Assembly (NCBI GenBank): GCA_024401455.1 | Contig: JAKSLA010000004.1 | Span: forward strand, 20,960-84,959 | Length of the DNA: 64,000 nucleotides | Origin: Paludibacteraceae bacterium | Lineage (GTDB): Bacteria > Bacteroidota > Bacteroidia > Bacteroidales > Paludibacteraceae | Direction: 5' to 3' | Shown: positions 43,999-51,953 of the stretch, piece by piece | Layout of the letters: each line of letters starts with the position of its first letter | Numbering within the stretch: position 1 is the first letter of the stretch | Made by a program: the position numbers and the translations under genes | The notes under the pieces: generated by a model | The model's database searches: none | What the model was told of the DNA's origin: nothing | What the model saw: the letters and a program-made list of their open reading frames with translations, nothing else

Positions 43999-44895
43999 TT
44001 ACAATGATTTACTCTTATTAACGACAGCAACACCCACAAAAACAAGAACCGCCGCCAAAACCTTCTGCCATGAGAGTTCATCCATACCCAAATAGATACT
44101 CAAACAAGCCGCCACTATCGGTTGAACATAAGAGTACATGCTAACTATCGTAGGACGAAGGAGTTTTTGACCTATTGGAATCAAGAAGTAAGAGATAAAC
44201 GTGGCAAAGAGAACAACATACGCCAAATTGAGCACCACCTCCGTAGAGAAGGAAGCGAAGTCCATCTGCACCATCTCCTTCGCAGAGAAAGGAAGTCCGG
44301 CCAACAACGAGAAGAGGAACATCCACTTCATAAAGGTGATGACATTATATTTTACCGTCAACGGACGGAATATTCCCAAATAGAGGGCAAAGAACAGACC
44401 GTTCAAAACCATGAAGAAAATACCCAATGGAGCCGACTTCTCAATGCCACCAGTTTCATGCGTGGAATTCAAAATCAGATACATAACGCCACAAAAACTT
44501 ATCAATACGCCCACAACCTTCTTGACCGTGATAGGCTCCTTGAGGTAGAAGGCGGCAATAAACATCGTCATGATGGGAGTCAATGTGGCAATAATGGAGG
44601 CATCCATCGGGGTGGTGATGGTGATCGCTTCCAGAAAGACTATCTGCGTCAGAAAAAGTCCCAACATGGAAGCAAGGAAGATGCGGAACATATCACTCTT
44701 TTCAACCTTTTCCTGCGGCAAGAAAAACGAAGTGGTCCAAAACAAAAGAGTAGCACCCAACGCACGAATGGTAAAGAGACAGAAAGGCGGCACCAAACCT
44801 GAATTGGCCACATTCTTACAGGCAATGATATTAAGCCCGAAAATCAAATAGGAGCCAAACGCTGCGGCATGTCCAACGGCTTTCTTTGTATCCAT
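43999..44895 (-). CDS. EamA-family (DMT) transporter
   Basis: A 298-aa inner-membrane protein with ten hydrophobic helices arranged as two EamA halves (GLVPPFCLFTIRALGATLLF and YVVLFATFISYFLIPIG). Such drug/metabolite transporters export amino acids or small metabolites; the substrate cannot be inferred. The gene is 41 bp upstream of the TIGR03916 gene and 37 bp downstream of rodA, on the same strand. Confidence 0.92.
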   Translation of the reverse strand: MDTKKAVGHAAAFGSYLIFGLNIIACKNVANSGLVPPFCLFTIRALGATLLFWTTSFFLPQEKVEKSDMFRIFLASMLGLFLTQIVFLEAITITTPMDASIIATLTPIMTMFIAAFYLKEPITVKKVVGVLISFCGVMYLILNSTHETGGIEKSAPLGIFFMVLNGLFFALYLGIFRPLTVKYNVITFMKWMFLFSLLAGLPFSAKEMVQMDFASFSTEVVLNLAYVVLFATFISYFLIPIGQKLLRPTIVSMYSYVQPIVAACLSIYLGMDELSWQKVLAAVLVFVGVAVVNKSKSL

Positions 44896-44932
44896 CGTTT
44901 AAATAAATTATAATCGACCTATAAACTTCCCA

Positions 44933-46405
44933 CTAATTGGCCATATACTCCGTACGACTGGCATCCAAGCGCAAGAAGATAAACAGCAAGATGGTGAATC
45001 CCCAAAGGGAAGAACCTCCATAACTGAAGAATGGCAACGGGATACCGATTACCGGCGTCAAGCCCAGCACCATACCGATATTGATGGCAAGGTGGAAAAA
45101 GAAGATAGAGGCGACACCATATCCGTATATTCGATTGAAGAGAGCCCGCTGCCGCTCTGCCAAATAAATAATCCGCAATATCAAGACAAGGAAAAGGAGC
45201 AAAACGAACGTCGAGCCAAGGAAACCATGCTCTTCGCCCACCGTACAGAAGATGAAGTCAGTATCTTGTTCTGGCACATACTTCAATTTAGTCTGCGTCC
45301 CCTGCAGAAAGCCCTTCCCAAAGAAACCACCCGAACCGATGGCAATTTTGGACTGATTCACATTATAGTCTGCCTTTTTCGGGTCATTGATCATTCCGAG
45401 TGTCACCTTGATACGCACCTGCTGGTGAGGTTGAAGAACCTTCGTAAAGGCATGATCGGCAATATGTGCATAAGCGACCGAACAAAGCATAAAGGCCGCT
45501 ATCCCTAAATAAGTCAACTTGTTTCGAGAAATAGTCATGGCCACCATGTAACAAATCGAAAAGAAAATGGAACCATAAGCCACCCACGTGAAATGTATCG
45601 GAAGGTCAAACAACTTATACAAAAGATAAGCCACCGTAAAAATCACCGCATTTCCAGCCGACAATATCTTTATCGAAGTCATATCTTTCAAAAAGACATA
45701 AAGGAAACCACACTGTATGACAAGTATCATCAGCATAACCAAGTAGGTTCCATACGACTCGCCTTCGGGCACCAATGGAATGATCGGCTCACCTCCAAAA
45801 CGAATAGCCACAATAAAGAACACCGTCGCACACAACCCCAAGAACAAGAAGACACCGGGCATTCCTTCCCGATAAAGCACCAAGAAAAGAGCAGAATAGA
45901 CCAAAGCAGAACCCGTTTCCTTCTGCATAATAATTAAAAGAGGAGGAAGAAGCATCAATGCCAAAAGTTTGGCTGTGTCAGCGAGATTGCCCAATTTAAA
46001 TCCATAGGAACTCATCAGTTTGGCCACGGCCAGACAGGCGGCAATCTTGGCAAACTCCGCCGGCTGGACACTCACAGGGCCCAAAGTCAGCCACGACCGC
46101 GAGCCCTTAATATCATGCGCCAGCCCGAAGGTGGCAAGCAACAATAAAATGGCGGCACCATAGATAACATAAGCGAAAATACTATAGATTCGGTTATCCA
46201 AACTAAGCAAAATAGTGGCAATCACCAAAGAACAGCCAATCCATAGCAACTGCTTTCCATAACGGAAGGAGAAGTCCCAGAAGGGAGTGTCCTCGAAATT
46301 ATACACAGCGCCATAGATGCTAAACCATCCTGAGATGACCAGCACCACGTAGATTCCTATCGTAAACCAATCTACATTCTTTATTATGCTTGTTTCTTGT
46401 CTCAA
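44933..46405 (-). CDS. rodA: RodA, rod-shape peptidoglycan glycosyltransferase
   Basis: A 490-aa SEDS protein that polymerises glycan strands in the elongasome. About ten membrane helices; VQPAEFAKIAACLAVAKL, KSRSWL-like GSRSWLTLGPVSVQ, QDTDFIFCTVGEEHGFLG and PLPFFSYGGSS are SEDS landmarks, with the catalytic Asp in the EQDTDF region. It overlaps mrdA by 4 bp. Its length is larger than the 370 aa of E. coli RodA owing to an extra loop (GEPIIPLVPEGESY to SRNKLT), as is seen in Bacteroidetes. Confidence 0.94.
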   Translation of the reverse strand: MRQETSIIKNVDWFTIGIYVVLVISGWFSIYGAVYNFEDTPFWDFSFRYGKQLLWIGCSLVIATILLSLDNRIYSIFAYVIYGAAILLLLATFGLAHDIKGSRSWLTLGPVSVQPAEFAKIAACLAVAKLMSSYGFKLGNLADTAKLLALMLLPPLLIIMQKETGSALVYSALFLVLYREGMPGVFLFLGLCATVFFIVAIRFGGEPIIPLVPEGESYGTYLVMLMILVIQCGFLYVFLKDMTSIKILSAGNAVIFTVAYLLYKLFDLPIHFTWVAYGSIFFSICYMVAMTISRNKLTYLGIAAFMLCSVAYAHIADHAFTKVLQPHQQVRIKVTLGMINDPKKADYNVNQSKIAIGSGGFFGKGFLQGTQTKLKYVPEQDTDFIFCTVGEEHGFLGSTFVLLLFLVLILRIIYLAERQRALFNRIYGYGVASIFFFHLAINIGMVLGLTPVIGIPLPFFSYGGSSLWGFTILLFIFLRLDASRTEYMAN

Positions 46406-48240
46406 TTTTTTGGAAGTAAGTTAGCGTTAAACATTCGTTCCTCCATCGCCTTCTTTCGGTTAGGGATATATCCCTTCAGATACTTCTCCATCATCAGAGA
46501 GGCAATAGGGGCTGCCCAAGTAGCACCAAAACCACTGTTCTCCACTACCACGCAGATGGCAATCTTCGGTTCGTCCTTCGGTGCGAAAGCCATAAAGAGG
46601 GAGTGGTCTGCTCCGTGCGGATTCTGCGCCGTTCCCGTCTTACCACAAACCTCAATGCTATCTATTCTTGCCCCATAACCAGTACCGTTGGTCATTACCA
46701 TATTCATACCCTCCACCACGGGCTCGAAGTATTTCGAATCGATGGTCGTCACACGCTTCTGAATAAATGAAGAATCAATCTGACTACCCTCTATCCCTTT
46801 GACAAGATGCGGTGTGATGAAATAACCACGGTTAGCAATAGTAGCGCCCAAGTTGGCAATCTGCAAAGGAGTGGCCAAGACCTCACCCTGACCGATGGAA
46901 AGAGAGATGATGGTCAAAGCCTTCCACCGGTTCTCTCCATAAATCTTATTATAAACGCCCGAGTTGGGAATGTATCCACGCTTCTCATTAGGCACATCGG
47001 CCCCCAAAGTATAACCAAATCCGAGAGAAACAATATGATTCTTCCATACCTCAAAAGCATCAGCAACCTTCTTGTACTTTTTATGGTCGATCATCGCACG
47101 GAAGCCTGAACAATAGTAGGCGTTACACGAATGCTGAATGGACTGTTCCAGATTGAGCGGCGAAGCGTGGCCGTGGCAACCCACCGTCAATGCCCCCGCA
47201 TGGAATCCGTGCGAACAGCCATAGGCCGTACTTTTCGTGATAATCTGCTCTTGCTGGAAAATGAGGGCATTGGCCGTTTTGAAGGTCGAACCCGGAGGAT
47301 AGGTTCCCATCAACGGACGGTCGAACAATGGCTTTAACGGGTCTGCCTGCAACTTCGCGTAATTGGCCGCACGCTGACGGCCCACCAAGATGGAAGGGTC
47401 ATAAGTCGGACTGGAAATCAACGCCAAAATTTCACCCGTCGAAGGGTCGATGGCCGCAATGCTTCCCACCTTGTTTTGCATCAGTTTTTCGCCATAAGCC
47501 TGTAAATCAATATCAATAGAGAGGGTTAAATTCTTGCCTGGTTTGGAGGGAATGTCACTGCTTCCGTTGTCATAACTTCCCTTGATACGACCATGCGCAT
47601 CACGAAGCAAAATCTCTACACCTTTCTCACCACGCAACACCTTTTCGTAAGTCTGCTCCACGCCGTTCAACCCCGCGAAATCGCCAGGCACATAGAAATC
47701 ATTGTTTTCCGCCTCAACCACCTTTTTACTCACCTCACCAATGTTACCCAAAAGCAAGGCGGCATTCGGATAGTTGTACTCTCGCAAAGTACGCTTTTGC
47801 ACATATATTCCGGGGAAACGGAACATCTTCTCCTGCAAGATGCCATACTCCATAGAAGACAACTGCGAGATAAACGGTTGCGGAGTATAACGAGAATATC
47901 CACGCTTACGGCGGACTTCATTCATTCGCTTGTTGAAGAATTCTTCCGTAATACCAACCGTTTTGCAGAAATCAGGGACATTCAGGTCTGCCATCTCTCG
48001 CTCGACCACCATAATGTCGTAAGCGGGCTTATTATAAACCAACAATTTCCCATTACGGTCCTTTATCAAACCACGAGCAGGGAATTGCGTCTTCCGCCAA
48101 AAGGCATTGCCTTCCGCCTGGTCGCGATAGGAATCGTCAATAAGTTGCAAGTTGACCAGCCTCGCGATGTAAATCACCACAAGCAACAAAGCCAAACTGG
48201 CAATGACGTATTTCCTATTTTGATATTGGTCGTTTAGCAT
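46402..48240 (-). CDS. mrdA: Penicillin-binding protein 2 (elongation transpeptidase)
   Basis: A 612-aa class B PBP: one N-terminal membrane helix (YVIASLALLLVVIYIARL), a pedestal with GNIGEV and GLNGVEQTYE, then the transpeptidase domain with STFK (active Ser around 320), SCN and KTGTAQ. It crosslinks peptidoglycan together with RodA, encoded next. It lies directly after mreD (1-bp gap). Beta-lactams of the mecillinam kind bind this class. Confidence 0.95.
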   Translation of the reverse strand: MLNDQYQNRKYVIASLALLLVVIYIARLVNLQLIDDSYRDQAEGNAFWRKTQFPARGLIKDRNGKLLVYNKPAYDIMVVEREMADLNVPDFCKTVGITEEFFNKRMNEVRRKRGYSRYTPQPFISQLSSMEYGILQEKMFRFPGIYVQKRTLREYNYPNAALLLGNIGEVSKKVVEAENNDFYVPGDFAGLNGVEQTYEKVLRGEKGVEILLRDAHGRIKGSYDNGSSDIPSKPGKNLTLSIDIDLQAYGEKLMQNKVGSIAAIDPSTGEILALISSPTYDPSILVGRQRAANYAKLQADPLKPLFDRPLMGTYPPGSTFKTANALIFQQEQIITKSTAYGCSHGFHAGALTVGCHGHASPLNLEQSIQHSCNAYYCSGFRAMIDHKKYKKVADAFEVWKNHIVSLGFGYTLGADVPNEKRGYIPNSGVYNKIYGENRWKALTIISLSIGQGEVLATPLQIANLGATIANRGYFITPHLVKGIEGSQIDSSFIQKRVTTIDSKYFEPVVEGMNMVMTNGTGYGARIDSIEVCGKTGTAQNPHGADHSLFMAFAPKDEPKIAICVVVENSGFGATWAAPIASLMMEKYLKGYIPNRKKAMEERMFNANLLPKN

Positions 48241-48241
48241 A

Positions 48242-48748
48242 TCATTTTTTCGATTTGACTATTTCCCAAACCCAAATCATCAAGAAGGTAAAGACAGAAC
48301 TCAAAATCGTCTTCAGCAATACCCAAAGAATATCAGAGAACGAGCCATGCTCCACCAGTAGGAAACAGAAATGATGAATCACCACTAAAATCAGTGCATA
48401 CTGCATAAAGGCACCCGACCCGAATGTTTTGAAAGAAGGTTCCACATTGGAAGAGTGGTCGTTGCGCGGACCGAACAAATCCTGCAAATAAGGAATCAAA
48501 TAACAAAGCAAGACACAAGCAGAGGCGTGATAGCCCAATGTGCCCGAAAAGATGTCTATGATGATTCCCATCAGAAAACCGATCATCAGAAACGCTTCTC
48601 GCGAAAGAGTCATAGGAAGTGTGATCAAAAACAAAACATAAAAATACGGATTGATGAAGCCGTAAAACAAGACATTGTTCAAGACCAACACCTGCAATAG
48701 GATGAGTAAAACGAAAGCGCCACTACGCCTAATCAAAACCTCAATCAT
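48242..48748 (-). CDS. mreD: Rod-shape-determining protein MreD
   Basis: A 168-aa membrane protein with five hydrophobic segments; AFLMIGFLMGIIIDIFSGTLG is the conserved MreD loop with Asp. It links MreB/MreC to RodA and PBP2. It overlaps mreC by 4 bp. Confidence 0.9.
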   Translation of the reverse strand: MIEVLIRRSGAFVLLILLQVLVLNNVLFYGFINPYFYVLFLITLPMTLSREAFLMIGFLMGIIIDIFSGTLGYHASACVLLCYLIPYLQDLFGPRNDHSSNVEPSFKTFGSGAFMQYALILVVIHHFCFLLVEHGSFSDILWVLLKTILSSVFTFLMIWVWEIVKSKK

Positions 48749-49596
48749 TTTTTACCTCCTTCCGCTTTTTCAGCCTCCAACTTGAGTTGCTCGTCCAACT
48801 TGTCAAAAGCAATAGCATCCACATAAGAGAGTTGCGAAAAGTCTGCGAACAACTCCACCTCGATGTAATAGTTATCATCATTTTTCTGCTTCAGATACTT
48901 CACCCTACCGACGTTAAGTCCTTCGGGAAAGATAGACGAGTAGCCGCTGGTCACCACCGTATCGCCCACTGCCGCCTTGACATAGCGAGGCATCTCCTCC
49001 AAAATGGCAGTCTTACAATCTGGTCCCTTCCAAACCAAAGGACCCGAGCCTCGTTCGCCCTTCAACTTCACATTGATCTTCGCATCGGGATTGATAATTG
49101 GGAGCACCACAGAAAAGTAGGAATTGGTCGCGCTAACGATGCCGACCACACCCTTCTCGTTGACCACACCCATATCTTCTCTGATTCCCTCGTCCGTACC
49201 CTTATTGAGGGTCAAATAATTCCTATGCTTATTGGTAGAAGCGTTGATGACCTTTGCGGTAACAAAAGTGTATTTCATCTGCAACGCCATATCCTTTCGA
49301 CCTTGGTAGGATGAATCCTGTTTCAAGAAACGGAGGTCCTCCTCCAGTTTGCAAAGACGTTGCTTCAACTCGGCATTCTCTGCCGCCAACGCCTGATTCA
49401 CCTTACCCAGCCCGAAATATTCGGAAACGGAATTAGACATAGCATAAATGTTTCCCACCACCACATTGCTCGAATTTACGAAAGCCGTTCGCTGGAACTG
49501 GTTATGCTTGACCACGAAAAATAAGGATAGACACTCCAGGAACAAAAAGAGTATGAATATCCTATGCTTAACAAAAAAACGGATTATTGATGCCAT
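48745..49596 (-). CDS. mreC: Rod-shape-determining protein MreC
   Basis: A 283-aa protein with an N-terminal membrane helix (IFILFLFLECLSLFFVV), a coiled-coil stretch (NQALAAENAELKQRLCKLEE) and a periplasmic beta domain (NKGTDEGIREDMGVVNEKGV, VVTSGYSSIFPEGLNVGRV), the MreC layout. It activates PBP2 in the elongasome. It follows mreB after 186 bp that hold three hairpins. Confidence 0.94.
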   Translation of the reverse strand: MASIIRFFVKHRIFILFLFLECLSLFFVVKHNQFQRTAFVNSSNVVVGNIYAMSNSVSEYFGLGKVNQALAAENAELKQRLCKLEEDLRFLKQDSSYQGRKDMALQMKYTFVTAKVINASTNKHRNYLTLNKGTDEGIREDMGVVNEKGVVGIVSATNSYFSVVLPIINPDAKINVKLKGERGSGPLVWKGPDCKTAILEEMPRYVKAAVGDTVVTSGYSSIFPEGLNVGRVKYLKQKNDDNYYIEVELFADFSQLSYVDAIAFDKLDEQLKLEAEKAEGGKK

Positions 49597-49698
49597 ACAA
49601 TCCGACGAGTGAGTATATTAATAACCTCTTGTATTTTAACTAAATAAACCTTACTTGGGAATCAGAGTCCCATTTATGCCGAACACGTTCCCAAATAA

Positions 49699-49783
49699 CA
49701 ACAAAAACACGCTGCAAAAATACACCGTGTTTTTGTTGGGGTGCCTTTGAGGCACACAGAATAAGGGATGCACCAAGGTGCAT
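49699..49783. repeat. Three stem-loops between mreB and mreC
   Basis: CAACAAAAACACG (49,699-49,711) with CGTGTTTTTGTTG (49,726-49,738) is a perfect 13-bp inverted repeat; GTGCCTTTGAGGCAC (49,742-49,756) and ATGCACCAAGGTGCAT (49,768-49,783) are shorter. On the minus strand the first loop contains TATTTTTG (49,715-49,722), a possible -7 box. They may stabilise or punctuate the transcript inside the operon. Confidence 0.65.
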
Positions 49784-50814
49784 TAAATCTCATTACCGTT
49801 TTTCAAGAAGGCAAACTTATCGACATTCTTAAGAGCAGTACCTGTACCTCTTGCCACAGCGTGCAACGGGTCATCTGCGATATGGAAAGGAATACCGATC
49901 TTGTTGCTCAATCTCTTGTTCAAGCCACGAAGCAAAGCGCCACCACCCGTCATCCAGATACCGCTCTTTACGATATCGGCATACAATTCAGGAGGAGTCT
50001 GCTCCAATGCGCTCAACACAGCCGCCTCGATCTTCGAGATGGACTTCTCGATACAATGAGCGACCTCTTGATAAGAAACCGGAACCTCCATAGGGAGGGC
50101 CGTCATTTGGTTAGGACCGCGAACGATATAGTCTTCAGGTGGCTCGTCCAAACTTGTAAGGGCCGAACCTACGTTTATCTTAATCAACTCAGCAGTTCTC
50201 TCACCCACCTTGATGTTGTGCTGACGGCGCATATATTCAACGACATCGGCCGTCAAGTCGTCACCGGCGATACGGATGGACTTGTTTGATACGATACCGC
50301 CCAAAGAGATGACCGCGATTTCAGTAGTACCACCACCGATATCCACAATCATGTTACCCTCTGGAGCCTCAACGTCGATACCGATACCGATTGCGGCAGC
50401 CATAGGCTCTTGAATCAAATATACCTCACGGGCATCAGCACGCTCAGAAGAGTCACGCACAGCACGCTCCTCTACTCCCGTACTACCGGAAGGGATGCAG
50501 ACAACCATCTTCAAGTGTGGAGAAAACCATCTATTTCCAGGGAAAGCCATCTTAATCATTCCCCTCATCATCTGTTGTGCAGCGTCGAAGTCTGCGATCA
50601 CACCATCACGCAACGGGCGCACCGTACGGATATTCTCGTGTGTCTTACCATGCATTTGGCGAGCCTTCTCACCCACTGCGATCATCTTGTTGGTCTTACG
50701 ATCCAACGCAACAACCGAAGGCTCATCAACGACGATCTTATCATTGTGGATGATAATCGTATTCGCCGTTCCCAAGTCAATGGCTATCTCTTGTTTAAAT
50801 GAAAATCGACCCAT
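49783..50814 (-). CDS. mreB: Rod-shape-determining actin homologue MreB
   Basis: A 343-aa bacterial actin. IDLGTANTIIIHNDKIVVDE (phosphate 1), GNMIVDIGGGTTEIAVISLG (phosphate 2) and GIWMTGGGALLRGL (adenosine loop) are the MreB hallmarks, and VCIPSGSTGVEERAV is the connecting motif. It forms filaments under the membrane that guide the elongasome encoded downstream. It begins 68 bp after the purH stop and is probably cotranscribed with it. Confidence 0.97.
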   Translation of the reverse strand: MGRFSFKQEIAIDLGTANTIIIHNDKIVVDEPSVVALDRKTNKMIAVGEKARQMHGKTHENIRTVRPLRDGVIADFDAAQQMMRGMIKMAFPGNRWFSPHLKMVVCIPSGSTGVEERAVRDSSERADAREVYLIQEPMAAAIGIGIDVEAPEGNMIVDIGGGTTEIAVISLGGIVSNKSIRIAGDDLTADVVEYMRRQHNIKVGERTAELIKINVGSALTSLDEPPEDYIVRGPNQMTALPMEVPVSYQEVAHCIEKSISKIEAAVLSALEQTPPELYADIVKSGIWMTGGGALLRGLNKRLSNKIGIPFHIADDPLHAVARGTGTALKNVDKFAFLKNGNEI

Positions 50815-50882
50815 TGTTTCATAGGGAGAATCCCACTCCCCTCATTTTTAAGTTAAAAAGTCACGAACAAAGGAGTTCCCGA

Positions 50883-51494
50883 TTAGAGGGAAGCCTTTGA
50901 ATTCTTCTCGAAATATGCGTGAATAGCAGTGTCGTAGTGTGAAGATACTCCGAATGCCTCTTTTGCAAACCACTTACGGTCATCTACAGAAGTAGCGGCG
51001 CCCTTTGCCTCCAACAACTTGTAGAATGGTTCGTATTGAGCTTGTGATGCCACGATGACAACATCGTTGAAGTTCTTAGCAGCAGCTCTGATCAACGAGA
51101 TGCCACCTATATCGATCTTCTCAATAATTGATTGCTCATCAGCACCTGAAGCCACAGTATCCTCGAACGGATACAAATCAACAATCACCAAGTCAATTTC
51201 AGGGATCTCATACTTTGCCATTTGAGCCTGGTCTTCAGCCAAGTTTCTTCTGCCCAAAATACCACCAAAGATCTTTGGGTGCAAAGTCTTGACACGTCCA
51301 CCAAGGATTGACGGATAACCTGTAAGGTTCTCCACAGCCTCGCATGGGATGCCCAACGACTCAATGAAAGTTTGTGTTCCACCTGTTGATATGAATTTTA
51401 CTCCTTCTGCATGGAGCTTCTTGATGATCAAGTCCAATTTATCCTTGTGATAAACTGACACTAACGCAGTCTTAATCTTCTTTGAATCAGCCAT
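50883..51494 (-). CDS. purH: IMP cyclohydrolase domain protein (N-terminal PurH only)
   Basis: A 203-aa protein matching the MGS-like cyclohydrolase half of PurH: ALVSVYHKDKLDLII, STGGTQTFIESLG, NLTGYPSILGGRVKTLHP, IDLVIVDLYPFEDTV and IDIGGISLIRAAAKNF are signature stretches. It stops cleanly at the end of that domain; the roughly 300-residue AICAR formyltransferase half is absent and no trace follows before mreB. It would close IMP from FAICAR while a separate protein makes FAICAR. It is the first gene after the promoter and leads the mre operon. Confidence 0.9.
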   Translation of the reverse strand: MADSKKIKTALVSVYHKDKLDLIIKKLHAEGVKFISTGGTQTFIESLGIPCEAVENLTGYPSILGGRVKTLHPKIFGGILGRRNLAEDQAQMAKYEIPEIDLVIVDLYPFEDTVASGADEQSIIEKIDIGGISLIRAAAKNFNDVVIVASQAQYEPFYKLLEAKGAATSVDDRKWFAKEAFGVSSHYDTAIHAYFEKNSKASL

Positions 51495-51521
51495 TTGATA
51501 AAAATTCTTATTATTTTTCTA

Positions 51522-51552
51522 CAAAATTATAAAATAATACTCGTATTACAAA
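51522..51552 (-). promoter_or_regulatory. Promoter of purH and the mre operon
   Basis: On the minus strand TTTG (51,549-51,552), a gap of exactly 19 bp, then TAATTTTG (51,522-51,529), the full Bacteroidetes -33/-7 pair. It lies 28 bp before the purH start. Confidence 0.8.
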
Positions 51553-51795
51553 AAGAGTTTTATATATTTCGCACATAATATATTAAAGAAAAAATTGTGC
51601 CAAAGTTTTCAAAATATGCGAATAGCACCTCTATTTTTACGTCACGTATAACATTCGCACCTTTATTTATAGGCTTTGAGCCATTTTTCTTTTCTTAAAA
51701 AATTTTTCAAGAAAGACACTACAACTAATTTTGAACGGACAAGGAAGTGAGACTTGAAGCATTGAAATCAGAGTCGCTATATCAGTTATTTTTCT

Positions 51796-51803
51796 TATCT
51801 TTG
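51796..51803 (+). promoter_or_regulatory. -7 promoter element for addB
   Basis: TATCTTTG fits the TAnnTTTG box and is 150 bp before the addB start. No convincing -33 TTTG at the proper distance. Confidence 0.5.
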
Positions 51804-51953
51804 AAATATGTCTGTAACTTTTTTTGAGTATATGACACACCTTGGCACACACAGTGCCTATTTTTGCATCAATTTAATAAAGATGCAAGCGTGACATGCC
51901 CCACAAATTAGATCCAGGCATGGAGTGCAATGATTCTCTAAAAAATATATTCG

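Noticed and set aside
50815-50882. Frameshift as cause of the short purH
   Set aside because: Only 68 bp separate its stop from mreB, too little for the roughly 300-residue formyltransferase domain, and none of it is visible in any frame.
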